A DNA stretch of 64,000 nt, from assembly GCA_052244495.1 (NCBI GenBank), contig JBQPXH010000001.1, one strand, 5' to 3'. The DNA comes from Cereibacter_A sp052244495 (lineage in GTDB: Bacteria > Pseudomonadota > Alphaproteobacteria > Rhodobacterales > Rhodobacteraceae). Under the pieces are notes generated by a model. That model saw only the letters and a list, made by a program, of their open reading frames with translations, searched no databases and was not told the origin of the DNA. Shown piece by piece: positions 32,223-40,307 of this stretch; the stretch's first letter is position 1; each line of letters begins with the position of its first letter. A program made the position numbers and the translations under genes.

Positions 32223-33383
32223 TTGAGCGCAGAGGTTCTGGACGAGGAACGACGTGCGGGCCTGCGGCCGGGTGCGCCTGTCGTGCTGTCCGAACCCGCC
32301 GACGCGCCTGACCTGGCCGAGCGCCTCTGCGCCGGCTTGGCTGAGTCCGGCTCTGTCGTGGTCCTGATCTTCTCGTCGCCCGGAGCGGACCTGCCCTCGC
32401 TTGCGCAGCACGTAGGGCACACCACCGGAGCCCGCGTGATCGGCTGCTCTTCGGCAGGTGAGTTTGCCTGCGGCGGTTACGAAAATGGGCATGTGGTGGC
32501 GGTGGGACTGCCCTCCGCGCATTTCCGGGCCGATGCCGTCTGGCTGCGCAACCTTTCGGGTCTCGGGGTGTCCGACTGGATGTCCGAGCTGCGCGCTCTC
32601 TTCGCCCGCTTCGACGGTCAGCCGCGCCGGCACCGCTTCGGCCTGCTGCTGATCGACGGGCTGAGCCGGCAGGAGGAACTGGTCGCAGCCACGGTCGACG
32701 CCGTGGCCCACCGGCTGCCGGTGCTCGGCGGGTCCGCCGGCGACGGGTTGCGCTTCGAGGAAACCTGCCTGGTCCTCGACGGCGAGAGCCACCGCGACAG
32801 CGCGGTGTTCGCTCTGTTCGAGACCGATTTTTCGCTGGAGCAGGTGATTTTCGACCACTTCACCCCGTCGGGCAGTCGCATGGTCGTGACGGCCGCGGTG
32901 CCGGAGGAGCGGCTGATCCTCGAGATCAACGCCGAACCCGCGGCCGAGGAATACGCGCGCCTGATCGGCCTCGCTCCCGAGGCCCTGAGCCCGCGGGTGT
33001 TCGCCGAAAATCCGCTGCTGGTGCGGATGGGCGGGCAGTATCACGTGCGCGCCATCCGTGAGGTCACGCCCGAAGGCGGCCTCACGCTCATGTCCTCGAT
33101 CGAGAGCGGCGTCCTGCTGGCCCTCGGGCGCGCGGACGACCCCACCCACGGCCTTCAGGCCCGGCTCGAGGCGCTGGGGCGGCGGCCGGCGCTGATCCTC
33201 GCCTTCGACTGCATCCTGCGCCGTCTCGCGCTCGAGCAGGCCGGGCTAGTGCCTGCCGTGGCTCGGCTCTTCGCCGAGTGGCGCATCGCGGGCTTCAACA
33301 CCTATGGCGAGCAGCATGGCGGCGTGCATGTGAACCAGACCTTCGTGGGCCTCGCGCTGATGGAGCCGGCGGATGCTGCGTGA
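32223..33383 (+). CDS. FIST-domain sensory protein
   Basis: A 386-residue protein with FIST_N (about 40-230: VIGCSSAGEFACGGYENGH, GLLLIDGLSRQEE, LPVLGGSAGDGLRFEE) and FIST_C (about 245-380: RLIGLAPEALSPRVF, FDCILRRLALEQAG, GFNTYGEQHGGVHVNQTF). The start is a TTG (32223; TTG 32220 is also possible) after AGGGGA; no ATG is available. FIST proteins such as NosP bind heme and control a partner kinase in response to NO. The overlapping kinase gene makes the same kind of partnership likely here. Ligand identity is unknown; a C1 or redox signal is possible. Confidence 0.85.
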   Translation: MSAEVLDEERRAGLRPGAPVVLSEPADAPDLAERLCAGLAESGSVVVLIFSSPGADLPSLAQHVGHTTGARVIGCSSAGEFACGGYENGHVVAVGLPSAHFRADAVWLRNLSGLGVSDWMSELRALFARFDGQPRRHRFGLLLIDGLSRQEELVAATVDAVAHRLPVLGGSAGDGLRFEETCLVLDGESHRDSAVFALFETDFSLEQVIFDHFTPSGSRMVVTAAVPEERLILEINAEPAAEEYARLIGLAPEALSPRVFAENPLLVRMGGQYHVRAIREVTPEGGLTLMSSIESGVLLALGRADDPTHGLQARLEALGRRPALILAFDCILRRLALEQAGLVPAVARLFAEWRIAGFNTYGEQHGGVHVNQTFVGLALMEPADAA

Positions 33384-34803
33384 CGACGACAGCCTCGAGC
33401 GGCAGGTCGAGAAGCTGAAGCGGATCAATGCGGCGCTGATCGACCGCCTCGACCGCGCCGATGCCTCGCGCGGCTCGCACTGGATGCTGTTCCAGACCGC
33501 CGCCGTGCTCGAACAGGAGCTTCTGGCGCGCAACCGCGACCTCGAACAGGCGCTGGCGCATCTGGAATCCGTGAACCGGGAACTGGCGCTGGCGCGCGAG
33601 ACCGCGGACGAGGCCAACCGCTCGAAGAGCAGGTTCCTCCGTGCGGCGAGCCATGACCTGCTGCAGCCGCTGAGCGCGGCGAAGCTGTTCCTGTCGCATC
33701 TGGCCGAGACGGTCAGCGAGCCGATGCAGGCCAGCCTCGTGGCGCGGATCGGCACGGCCTTCGACTCGACAGAGGAGCTGATCCGGGCGCTGCTCGAGAT
33801 CTCGCGGCTCGATTCGGTCCGCCTCGACATTTCCAGCGAGCGCGTCTCGCTCGGCCGGCTGTTCCAGCGCCTGATGGTGGATTTCCAGGGCGACGCCGAG
33901 GCCCGCGGGCTGGAACTGCGCTTCGTCATCTCCTCGGCCACGGTGATGTCGAACCCGGTCTTCCTGCGCCGGATCGCGCAGAACCTCATCTCGAACGCGA
34001 TCAAGTACACGCGGACCGGGCGGGTGCTGGTCGGGGCGCGGCGCGAGGGCTCGGGCGTCTGGTTTGAGGTGCATGACACGGGCCCGGGCATCGCCGCCGA
34101 GGACCGTGAGCGCATCTTCAACGAGTTCGAGAGGCTCGCGCCCGAGGGCGAGGAGCCGGGCACCGGTCTCGGTCTCTCGATCGTGCGGCGCGCCTGCCTG
34201 CGTCTCGGTCACGAGATCGCGCTGGAGAGCGCGCCGGGCCGCGGTTCGGTCTTCCGCATCCGCCTGCCGCGCGCGCTCGAGGCGCCCGGCGCGCTGGCGT
34301 CGGAGCCCGCCCCGGCCGCCACAACCGGGGCCGTGCAGCGTCTTGCGGGCACCCCTGCCGATCCGCTCCTGATGGCGGATCCGGTCACCGGGCCGGCACC
34401 GGTCCCGCTTGCGGGCCGGCGGGTGCTGGTGATCGAGAACGACGCCGCCATGCGCGACGCCTATGCGCTGCTCTTGCGCCGCTGGGGCGTGGTGGTCGCG
34501 ACGGCCGAGGGAACGCGGGCCGCGCTCGGCGAGCTCCGCCGTTTCCGGCCCGAGGCGCTGGTCACGGACTATCGCCTCGACCGGGACGAGACGGGGCTCG
34601 GCGCGATAGGCGCGCTTCGCCGCAGGCTCGGGTCACGCCTCCCCGCGCTGATCGTGACGGCCGAACCGGATCCCGGGCTGCAGGCGCAGGCCGACCGGCT
34701 CGAGGCGGCGCTGCTGCGCAAGCCCGTTTCCGAGACCGAGCTGCGCAGCACGCTTTCGGCGCTTCTTGAGGGCCGCCGCGGGAGCGCGGCCGCCGCGGAA
34801 TGA
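33373..34803 (+). CDS. Hybrid sensor histidine kinase with C-terminal receiver
   Basis: A 476-residue cytosolic kinase with no membrane segment. An N-terminal coiled coil (1-85) leads to the H-box FLRAASHDLLQPLSAAK with His94, then N-box NLISNAIKYT, DTGPGIAAEDRERIFNEF and GTGLGLSIV, and a receiver domain with Asp399 (LVTDYRLD) and Lys in LLRKPV. The H-box is of the PAS/NahK kind. It overlaps the FIST gene by 11 nt, and the upstream gene is a LuxR-type regulator, so signal input through FIST and output through the regulator is the simplest model. It may be the AfdS kinase of R. sphaeroides. Confidence 0.9.
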   Translation: MLRDDDSLERQVEKLKRINAALIDRLDRADASRGSHWMLFQTAAVLEQELLARNRDLEQALAHLESVNRELALARETADEANRSKSRFLRAASHDLLQPLSAAKLFLSHLAETVSEPMQASLVARIGTAFDSTEELIRALLEISRLDSVRLDISSERVSLGRLFQRLMVDFQGDAEARGLELRFVISSATVMSNPVFLRRIAQNLISNAIKYTRTGRVLVGARREGSGVWFEVHDTGPGIAAEDRERIFNEFERLAPEGEEPGTGLGLSIVRRACLRLGHEIALESAPGRGSVFRIRLPRALEAPGALASEPAPAATTGAVQRLAGTPADPLLMADPVTGPAPVPLAGRRVLVIENDAAMRDAYALLLRRWGVVVATAEGTRAALGELRRFRPEALVTDYRLDRDETGLGAIGALRRRLGSRLPALIVTAEPDPGLQAQADRLEAALLRKPVSETELRSTLSALLEGRRGSAAAAE

Positions 34804-34818
34804 AAGGACGATCCGCCC

Positions 34819-35427
34819 ATGAAACCCATTCGTGCGATGCTGCTGCTGGCGGCGCTGTCGGCGGCCCCGGCCGCCGAGGCCGGAAGGCTGGCCGAGGTCA
34901 TCTTCCAGCCCGGCGCCTTTGCGGCGACCACCGAGGTGACGCGCTATGCCCATGAGCGCAAGGGCCCCGAGATCGCGGGGCTTCAGCTGGTGCCGGATGG
35001 CGAACTGGTGGTTACGCCCGAGGGAGCGGGCGAGGCCACGCGCCTGTCCCTCGTCCACCATATGGCGGGGCGCGACGTTCCGATCGCCGAATTTCCGGCA
35101 TCGGGCGGTGATCCGGTGCTGCTCTGGTTCCTCGAGAACACGGTGCGCAGCATGGCGATCATCACCGAGGGCAGCCCCTTCTACATCCGCAACCGGATGC
35201 GCGAGGCGATCGCCGCGGCGGACTTCGCCGAAGCTCAGGGGCCGGTGACGGTGGAGCTGCATCCCTTCGCGCAGGATGCGCGGCGTCAGGCGATGGGACC
35301 CTTCGCGGATCTCGTCCTGCGCATCACCTTCGACGCGGGGCAGTCGGTGCCGCTCCGTGCGCTCGAGGCCGACACGACCTCTGCGGGCGGGACCTACCGG
35401 GAAACCCTGACGCTGGAGAAGAGATGA
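34819..35427 (+). CDS. Secreted protein of unknown function
   Basis: A 202-residue protein with a signal peptide (MLLLAALSAAPAAEAG). The mature part is mixed beta/alpha with no cysteine: LAEVIFQPGAFAATTEVTRYAHER, DPVLLWFLENTVRSMA, FYIRNRMREAI. GGACGATCCGCCC precedes the ATG 15 nt after the kinase stop, so it may be the last part of the signalling transcript. No family recognised. Confidence 0.7.
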   Translation: MKPIRAMLLLAALSAAPAAEAGRLAEVIFQPGAFAATTEVTRYAHERKGPEIAGLQLVPDGELVVTPEGAGEATRLSLVHHMAGRDVPIAEFPASGGDPVLLWFLENTVRSMAIITEGSPFYIRNRMREAIAAADFAEAQGPVTVELHPFAQDARRQAMGPFADLVLRITFDAGQSVPLRALEADTTSAGGTYRETLTLEKR

Positions 35428-35966
35428 CCATGCGCCTCCTGCTCGCGCTGATCCTCGCGCCGCTGCCTCTTCTGGCCCAGACCGGCACCCCTTCGCCCGA
35501 TGCGCCGCCATCGCCGGCGGCAGGGCAGGTCGAGGGCGCGGGACCGGCTCAAGGGGCCGCCGGTCCGGGGGCGGATGGCCCTGCGGCCGGAGCCGTCTCG
35601 CCGGGCGCTCCGGCCGCCGGCGCGGTCCGCGCTGCGCGGGGCCCGGAGGCGGGGGCCGTGCGGGCTGCACCCGACATCCACTTCGACGAGAGCCTGAACG
35701 ACTATCCCACCCTCGCTCGGGCCGACTACATCTTCGCCTGCCTCGCGACGAACGGGCAGGACAGGGACACGATGCGGCGCTGCGCCTGTTCGATCGACGT
35801 CATCGCCTCGATCCTTCCCTACGGGTCCTACGAGAAAGCCGAGACGATCCTCTCGATGCGTCTCGGCGCGGGCGAGCGGGCAAACCTCTTCCGGATCCCG
35901 GTCACGCAGGCCGACGTGGCCGACCTGCGCCGCGCGCAGGCCGAGGCGGAGATGACCTGCTTCTGA
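35424..35966 (+). CDS. Secreted protein with Ala/Pro/Gly-rich linker and Cys-rich helical domain, unknown
   Basis: A 180-residue protein; the ATG overlaps the upstream stop (a second ATG is two codons in). After a signal peptide (MRLLLALILAPLPLLA) comes a low-complexity Gly/Ala/Pro region (about 20-85). A compact domain follows with YIFACLATNGQDRDTMRRCACS and four cysteines including the final MTCF. I recall this C-terminal domain near methanol or ethanol quinoprotein genes, but know no function. The linker plus disulfide-rich head suggests an envelope-anchored or partner-binding protein. Confidence 0.7.
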   Translation: MTMRLLLALILAPLPLLAQTGTPSPDAPPSPAAGQVEGAGPAQGAAGPGADGPAAGAVSPGAPAAGAVRAARGPEAGAVRAAPDIHFDESLNDYPTLARADYIFACLATNGQDRDTMRRCACSIDVIASILPYGSYEKAETILSMRLGAGERANLFRIPVTQADVADLRRAQAEAEMTCF

Positions 35967-35984
35967 CCCGGCCCGGCACCGCGA

Positions 35985-36779
35985 TCAGCTGCGGCCGTGG
36001 AAATCCGAGCCCGGGTCGTTGAGCACCATGTCGCGCAGCCGGTCCCAGAGGTGGCGACGGAGGTCGGCGTAGCGGGGCAGGGCACGGGAATCGCCGTCCC
36101 AGCGGGGGCGCGGAAAGGTCACCTCGACCTCCTCGACCACCCGACCCGGCCGGGGGGACATCAGCAGGATCCGGTCGGCAAGGATCAGCGCCTCGTCGAC
36201 GGAATGGGTCACGAAGAGCACCGTTGCCGGCCGCCGCTCCAGCAGCCGCATGAGCTCGACCTGCATGAGTTCGCGCGACTGCGCATCGAGGCTGGCGAAG
36301 GGCTCGTCCATCAGCAGGATCGCGGGCTCGGCCGCCAGCGCACGCGCCAGCGCCAGCCGCTGCCGCATGCCGCCGGAAAGCTGCGCCGGCCAGCTTTTCG
36401 CGAAGCGCGAAAGGCCGACCAGCCCGAGGTAATCGTCGGCGCGCTCCAGCGCCTCGGTGCGCGGCAGGCGGGGCAGGGCGAAGACGATGTTCTCGCGCGC
36501 GGTCTTCCACGGGATCAGGCGGAAGGACTGGAACACCATCGCCGTATCGCGTCCGGGCATTGGCGGGCGGCCGTCGATGGTCACCGATCCCGCATCGGGG
36601 GGGATCAGTCCCGCCACGAGCCGCAGCAGCGTGGTCTTTCCGCAGCCCGACGGACCCAGCACCACCACGACCTCGTCCCGGCCGAGGGTCAGCGAGATCC
36701 GGTCCAGCGCGGGCATGCGAGATGCGCCCCGGCCGAAGGCGAGCGAGACGCCGTCGAGGCGGACGTGGGGCTCGTTCAA
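35985..36779 (-). CDS. ABC importer ATP-binding protein (nitrate/sulfonate/taurine type)
   Basis: A 264-residue ATPase with Walker A GPSGCGKTT, Q-loop FQSFRLIPWKT, signature LSGGMRQRLALARALA and Walker B ILLMDEPFASLD, of the SsuB/TauB kind. The start is TTG 36779, overlapping the stop of the binding-protein gene (TTGA); longer extensions have no support. The gene order on this strand is permease (37775), binding protein (36776), ATPase. Substrate unknown. Confidence 0.88.
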   Translation of the reverse strand: MNEPHVRLDGVSLAFGRGASRMPALDRISLTLGRDEVVVVLGPSGCGKTTLLRLVAGLIPPDAGSVTIDGRPPMPGRDTAMVFQSFRLIPWKTARENIVFALPRLPRTEALERADDYLGLVGLSRFAKSWPAQLSGGMRQRLALARALAAEPAILLMDEPFASLDAQSRELMQVELMRLLERRPATVLFVTHSVDEALILADRILLMSPRPGRVVEEVEVTFPRPRWDGDSRALPRYADLRRHLWDRLRDMVLNDPGSDFHGRS

Positions 36780-37756
36780 CCCTGGGCCGGGCCGAGCTTC
36801 TGCAGCACCGTCTCCAGCGGGCCGAAATCGGTCCATTCCTCGAGCCCGACCGGGCGGAGCCCCTGGAAGTCCTCCGTGCCGTACATCCATTCCGTGGTCA
36901 CCTTCAGTTCCTCGCGCGTCAGGCCGCCGTCGACGCTCCAGCTGTTGAGGTAGGCTTCGGCCAGCGTCTCGAGATCGGCCACCGGCACGTCCGGCCGCGC
37001 CTCCCTCATGCGCTCGACCCAGGTCGCCGGATTCTGGAAGTCCCGCGCGGCCAGTACCAGGGCCTCGATGACGGCCTCCACCTCCGGACGGCGGCTCTCG
37101 AGCGTTTCCGTCGTCACCACGTTGACCTTCGTCGTCACCGGGGCCGCCGCGAAGTAGTCGTCCATGCCGATCAGGATGTTCACGCTGTCACGGTCCGGCA
37201 TGGCCGTCCACGTCCCGATCGACATGGTCGTGGCATCGACCTGCCCCGCGAGCAGCGCCTGCGCCCGAACCGCCGGCTGCCCCAGCGGCACGAGGTTCAG
37301 CCCCGAGATGTCCACGCCCTTCGTCGCAAGCACCTTGGCGCTCAGCGAGTGATCGAGAGAGCCGACGCGGCCGATCCCGAAGCTTCGGCCCTGCAGCGCC
37401 TCGGGCGAAGCGATCTCGGGTCTGGAGGCTATGAGGAAGGGCAGCGACTTGTTGGGCGACATCACCGCCCGCAGGTCGCTCGCGCCCCGCGCCACCATCT
37501 GCAACAGCGCGTCGGTCGAGACATTGGCCATCTCGCCTTCGCCGGCCTGAAGCGCGGCCATCGCCATCGGGGTCTGCTGCACCCGGACCAGTTCCACCTC
37601 GACGCCCGCGCGCTCGAAGTAGCCGTTGGCAAGCGCCAGATCCATGACGGAGTTCGGCACCAGCGGGGTCTCGAGGTCGCTGACGATGAGGCGGAACGGC
37701 TCGGCCGCGGCGGGCGGGGCGAGGGCGAGCAGAAGCAGGACGAGAAGGCGTTTCAT
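36776..37756 (-). CDS. ABC importer substrate-binding protein (NMT1/THI5-like)
   Basis: A 326-residue periplasmic protein (signal LLVLLLLALAPPAAA). The blocks LIVSDLETPLVPNSVMDLALANGYF, QAGEGEMANVSTDALLQM and GRSFGIGRVGSLDHSL follow the pattern of NMT1-like receptors for nitrate, sulfonates, thiamine precursors and related small molecules. It lies at the edge of the methanol-oxidation island, so a role in importing something needed there (cofactor precursor, metal chelate, C1 sulfonate) is possible but unproven. Confidence 0.87.
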   Translation of the reverse strand: MKRLLVLLLLALAPPAAAEPFRLIVSDLETPLVPNSVMDLALANGYFERAGVEVELVRVQQTPMAMAALQAGEGEMANVSTDALLQMVARGASDLRAVMSPNKSLPFLIASRPEIASPEALQGRSFGIGRVGSLDHSLSAKVLATKGVDISGLNLVPLGQPAVRAQALLAGQVDATTMSIGTWTAMPDRDSVNILIGMDDYFAAAPVTTKVNVVTTETLESRRPEVEAVIEALVLAARDFQNPATWVERMREARPDVPVADLETLAEAYLNSWSVDGGLTREELKVTTEWMYGTEDFQGLRPVGLEEWTDFGPLETVLQKLGPAQG

Positions 37757-37774
37757 CGGATCTCCATCAACAGG

Positions 37775-38575
37775 TTACGGCCTGTCCGTGAGGCGCCAGC
37801 GCGAGAGCCGGCCCTCCAGCAGGCGAAGGCTCTCGGTCACGATCACGCCGATCGCGGCGAGGGCCAGCACGATCACGAAATAGTCGGCCATGCGGAAGGT
37901 GTTGCCGTAGAGGGCGAGCAAACCTCCGAGGCCGGTCACGGCGGTGTAGAGTTCGGCCACCACGGTATTGATGAGGCCGATGGTGGCGCCGAGGCGCAGG
38001 CCCACGACGAGGAAGGGCAGGGCGCCGGGCAGGACGATGTGAAGCTGGATCCGCGCCTCGGACGCGCCGGTGGAGCGCGCCATCTCGATCAGTTCCTCGT
38101 CGCGGGCGAGGACGCCTGCATAGGTGTTCAGGATGATCGGCATCACCGCGCCCAGGAAGACGATCATGGCCTTGGCTTCCGTGCCGAGGCCGAGCAGCAC
38201 GATGATGAGCGGGATGAAGGCCACCCGGGGCGTGGCCGCGAGGGCGAAGACGAAGATGTCCACCGTGCGGCCGAAGAGGCGGACCGATCCCATGAGGGCC
38301 CCGAACGGGATGCCCACGAGGATGGCCGCGCCGAGACCCGAGCCGTAGGTCACGAGGCTCTGCCCCACCGCGGCCTGCAGCCTGCCCTCGGACCAGAGGC
38401 GCAGGGCGGATGCGGCAGTGGCCGCGGGCGAGGGGATCAGCCCGCGCGGCACGGTGGCCGAGGCCATCCACCAGAGCAGGATGAGGCAGAGGAGAAAGCC
38501 CAGCCGCAAGAGGATCAGCGTTCCGGCACCCGCCGGACGCCGGCCCCGGCCGCTCGTCTCTCTCCATCCCGACAT
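37775..38575 (-). CDS. ABC importer permease (SsuC/TauC type)
   Basis: A 266-residue protein with about six membrane helices. The EAA loop is in EMARSTGASEARIQLHIVLP, the contact site for the ATPase. It is the first gene of the - strand transporter unit, followed by the binding-protein gene 18 nt downstream. The ATG at 38575 starts a short Arg/Gly-rich cytoplasmic lead. It belongs with 35985-37756. Substrate unknown. Confidence 0.88.
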   Translation of the reverse strand: MSGWRETSGRGRRPAGAGTLILLRLGFLLCLILLWWMASATVPRGLIPSPAATAASALRLWSEGRLQAAVGQSLVTYGSGLGAAILVGIPFGALMGSVRLFGRTVDIFVFALAATPRVAFIPLIIVLLGLGTEAKAMIVFLGAVMPIILNTYAGVLARDEELIEMARSTGASEARIQLHIVLPGALPFLVVGLRLGATIGLINTVVAELYTAVTGLGGLLALYGNTFRMADYFVIVLALAAIGVIVTESLRLLEGRLSRWRLTDRP

Positions 38576-38835
38576 CCGACCCCTCCCCGGTCGTCCGTCC
38601 GGCGAGCCTTGCAGGATCGGCCAATGGCGGCAATCCCACTTTAGGGTGAGGAGGCGACTGGTAACCCCCGGCTTTGACCCTCAGGGCAGTGCCGGTGCCG
38701 GGGCGACCAAGCGGCCGGGGCGACCCGCTGATCTCCGTTGCACGTGAACGGGCAAGGCGCGTGCCGATGCGACGGGTCGGCGGGCGCGACGCGCCTGTCC
38801 TCATCCCGCAGGTTCGCGCGCGGGTGCCAGCGCTG

Positions 38836-38854
38836 CAAGAGCGACGCGCTCTTG
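38836..38854. repeat. Inverted repeat downstream of phoB
   Basis: CAAGAGCG and CGCTCTTG form an 8-bp perfect stem with an ACG loop, 20 nt past the phoB stop on the - strand. No T-run follows on either side. It is a possible 3'-end structure of the pst-pho transcript. The remaining 38576-38873 interval shows no gene. Confidence 0.4.
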
Positions 38855-38873
38855 CCCGCGCGGCGGTGCCGCA

Positions 38874-39566
38874 TCAGCCCAGGGCGTAGCCGGCGCCGCG
38901 GACGGTGCGCAGCGGATCCTCGCCGCCGTGGATGCAGAGCGCCTTGCGCAGGCGTCCGACGTGAACATCGACGGTGCGGCTGTCCACGTAGATGTCGCGG
39001 CCCCAGACCCGGTCGAGAAGCTGCTCGCGGCTCCAGACCCGTCCGGGCTTTTCCATGAAGGTGGAGAGCAGCCGGAACTCGGTCGGCCCGAGCTTCAGGA
39101 GCTGGCCGCTGCGGTGGACCTTGTGCGTCTCGGGATCGAGGCGGATATCCTCGAATTCCAGGGCTAGGCCGACGCTCGAGGGCCGCGCCCGGCGAAGCTG
39201 GCTGCGCACGCGCGCCATGAGTTCGACCACCGAGTAGGGCTTGACCACGTAGTCATCGGCGCCGGTCTCGAGGCCGCGCACGCGGTCGACCTCCTCCGAG
39301 CGGGCCGAGAGCATGATGATCGGCACGGACCGGGTGGACGGGCGCGTCTTCAGCTGGCGGCAGACCTCGATCCCCGAGACCGAGGGCAGCATCCAGTCGA
39401 GGACGATGACGTCCGGTCCCGCCTCTTCGACGAGCATCAGCGCCTCGTCGCCGGTGCCGGCCTGCACGACGCGGAACCCTTCCGATTCAAGGTTGTAGGA
39501 GAGCACTTCGCGCTGTGCGGGCTCATCCTCGACGAGGAGCACGACGGGCTGGTCGGCAGGCGACAT
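38874..39566 (-). CDS. phoB: Phosphate regulon response regulator PhoB
   Basis: A 230-residue OmpR-type regulator. The receiver has LLVEDEP, VIVLDWMLPSVSG and the VKPYS lysine. The winged helix has LGPTEFRLLSTFMEKPGRVWSR, RTVDVHVGRLRKAL and VRGAGYAL, very close to PhoB. ATG 39566 is preferred to TTG 39569 because GGAGG lies 6 nt before it; it overlaps the phoU stop. It ends the pstSCAB-phoU-phoB unit. The partner kinase PhoR is not in this window. Confidence 0.94.
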   Translation of the reverse strand: MSPADQPVVLLVEDEPAQREVLSYNLESEGFRVVQAGTGDEALMLVEEAGPDVIVLDWMLPSVSGIEVCRQLKTRPSTRSVPIIMLSARSEEVDRVRGLETGADDYVVKPYSVVELMARVRSQLRRARPSSVGLALEFEDIRLDPETHKVHRSGQLLKLGPTEFRLLSTFMEKPGRVWSREQLLDRVWGRDIYVDSRTVDVHVGRLRKALCIHGGEDPLRTVRGAGYALG

Positions 39567-40294
39567 CAATTGGCCTCCGCCGCGGGCAGGCCCGCGCTGC
39601 TGGCCGTGAGATCGGCCTTCGGACGCGGCTCCTCGGGAAGCTGACCGGTCACGAGGTAGATCACCTGCTCGGCGATCGAGGTGGCATGGTCCCCCATCCG
39701 TTCGATGTTCTTGGCGATGAAGTGGAGATGCATGCAGGCGGTGATGTTGCGCGGATCCTCCATCATGTGGGTGAGGAACTCGCGGAAGAGGGCGTTGTAC
39801 ATCTGGTCCACCTCGCGGTCGCGCTGGCGCACGTCGGCGGCAAGCGCCGCATCGCGGTGAATGTAGCTGTCGAGCGCGTCCTTGAGAAGAAGCTCCACCG
39901 TCTTGGCCATGCGCCGGATCGAGCCCGCCGCATCCCCCACCTGCGCGAGCTGGCCGAGGACGACCGAGCGCTTGGCGAGGTTCTTGGCATAGTCGCCGCA
40001 GCGTTCGAGCGCGGCTGCGATCTTTATGACCGTCAGCACGGTCCGCAGATCCGTCGCCGTGGGCGAGCGCAGCGCAATGAGCCGCGCGGCCTCGGCCTGG
40101 ATCCGCTCCTCGAGCGCATCGATGGCGGCGTCGTTGCGCCGGACCTGCTCGGCCAGCTCCTCGTCGCGGGTCTCGAGCGCCTGGGCCGCGTCGAGGATGG
40201 CCGCCTCGACCATGCCGCCCATCTTCATGATGAGCGCCTGCACGGCTTCGAGATCGCGGTCGAAGGCCTGGAAGATATGGGGTTCGGTCATCAT
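39566..40294 (-). CDS. phoU: Phosphate transport system regulator PhoU
   Basis: A 242-residue protein of two three-helix repeats. The metal-binding E(D)xxxD-type motifs occur as AAALERCGDYAKNLAKR and IAKNIERMGDHATSIAEQV. PhoU links the Pst transporter to PhoR signalling. Two adjacent ATGs (40294, 40291) follow GGAGGAGG; the longer in-frame extension reads through the pstB-phoU spacer and is not supported. The acidic C-terminal tail is longer than in E. coli PhoU. Confidence 0.93.
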   Translation of the reverse strand: MMTEPHIFQAFDRDLEAVQALIMKMGGMVEAAILDAAQALETRDEELAEQVRRNDAAIDALEERIQAEAARLIALRSPTATDLRTVLTVIKIAAALERCGDYAKNLAKRSVVLGQLAQVGDAAGSIRRMAKTVELLLKDALDSYIHRDAALAADVRQRDREVDQMYNALFREFLTHMMEDPRNITACMHLHFIAKNIERMGDHATSIAEQVIYLVTGQLPEEPRPKADLTASSAGLPAAEAN

Positions 40295-40307
40295 TCTGTC
40301 CTCCTCC

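Noticed and set aside
36560..38644. 694-codon + strand frame opposite the ABC importer genes
   Set aside because: Antisense shadow; the - strand genes have complete motifs and starts.
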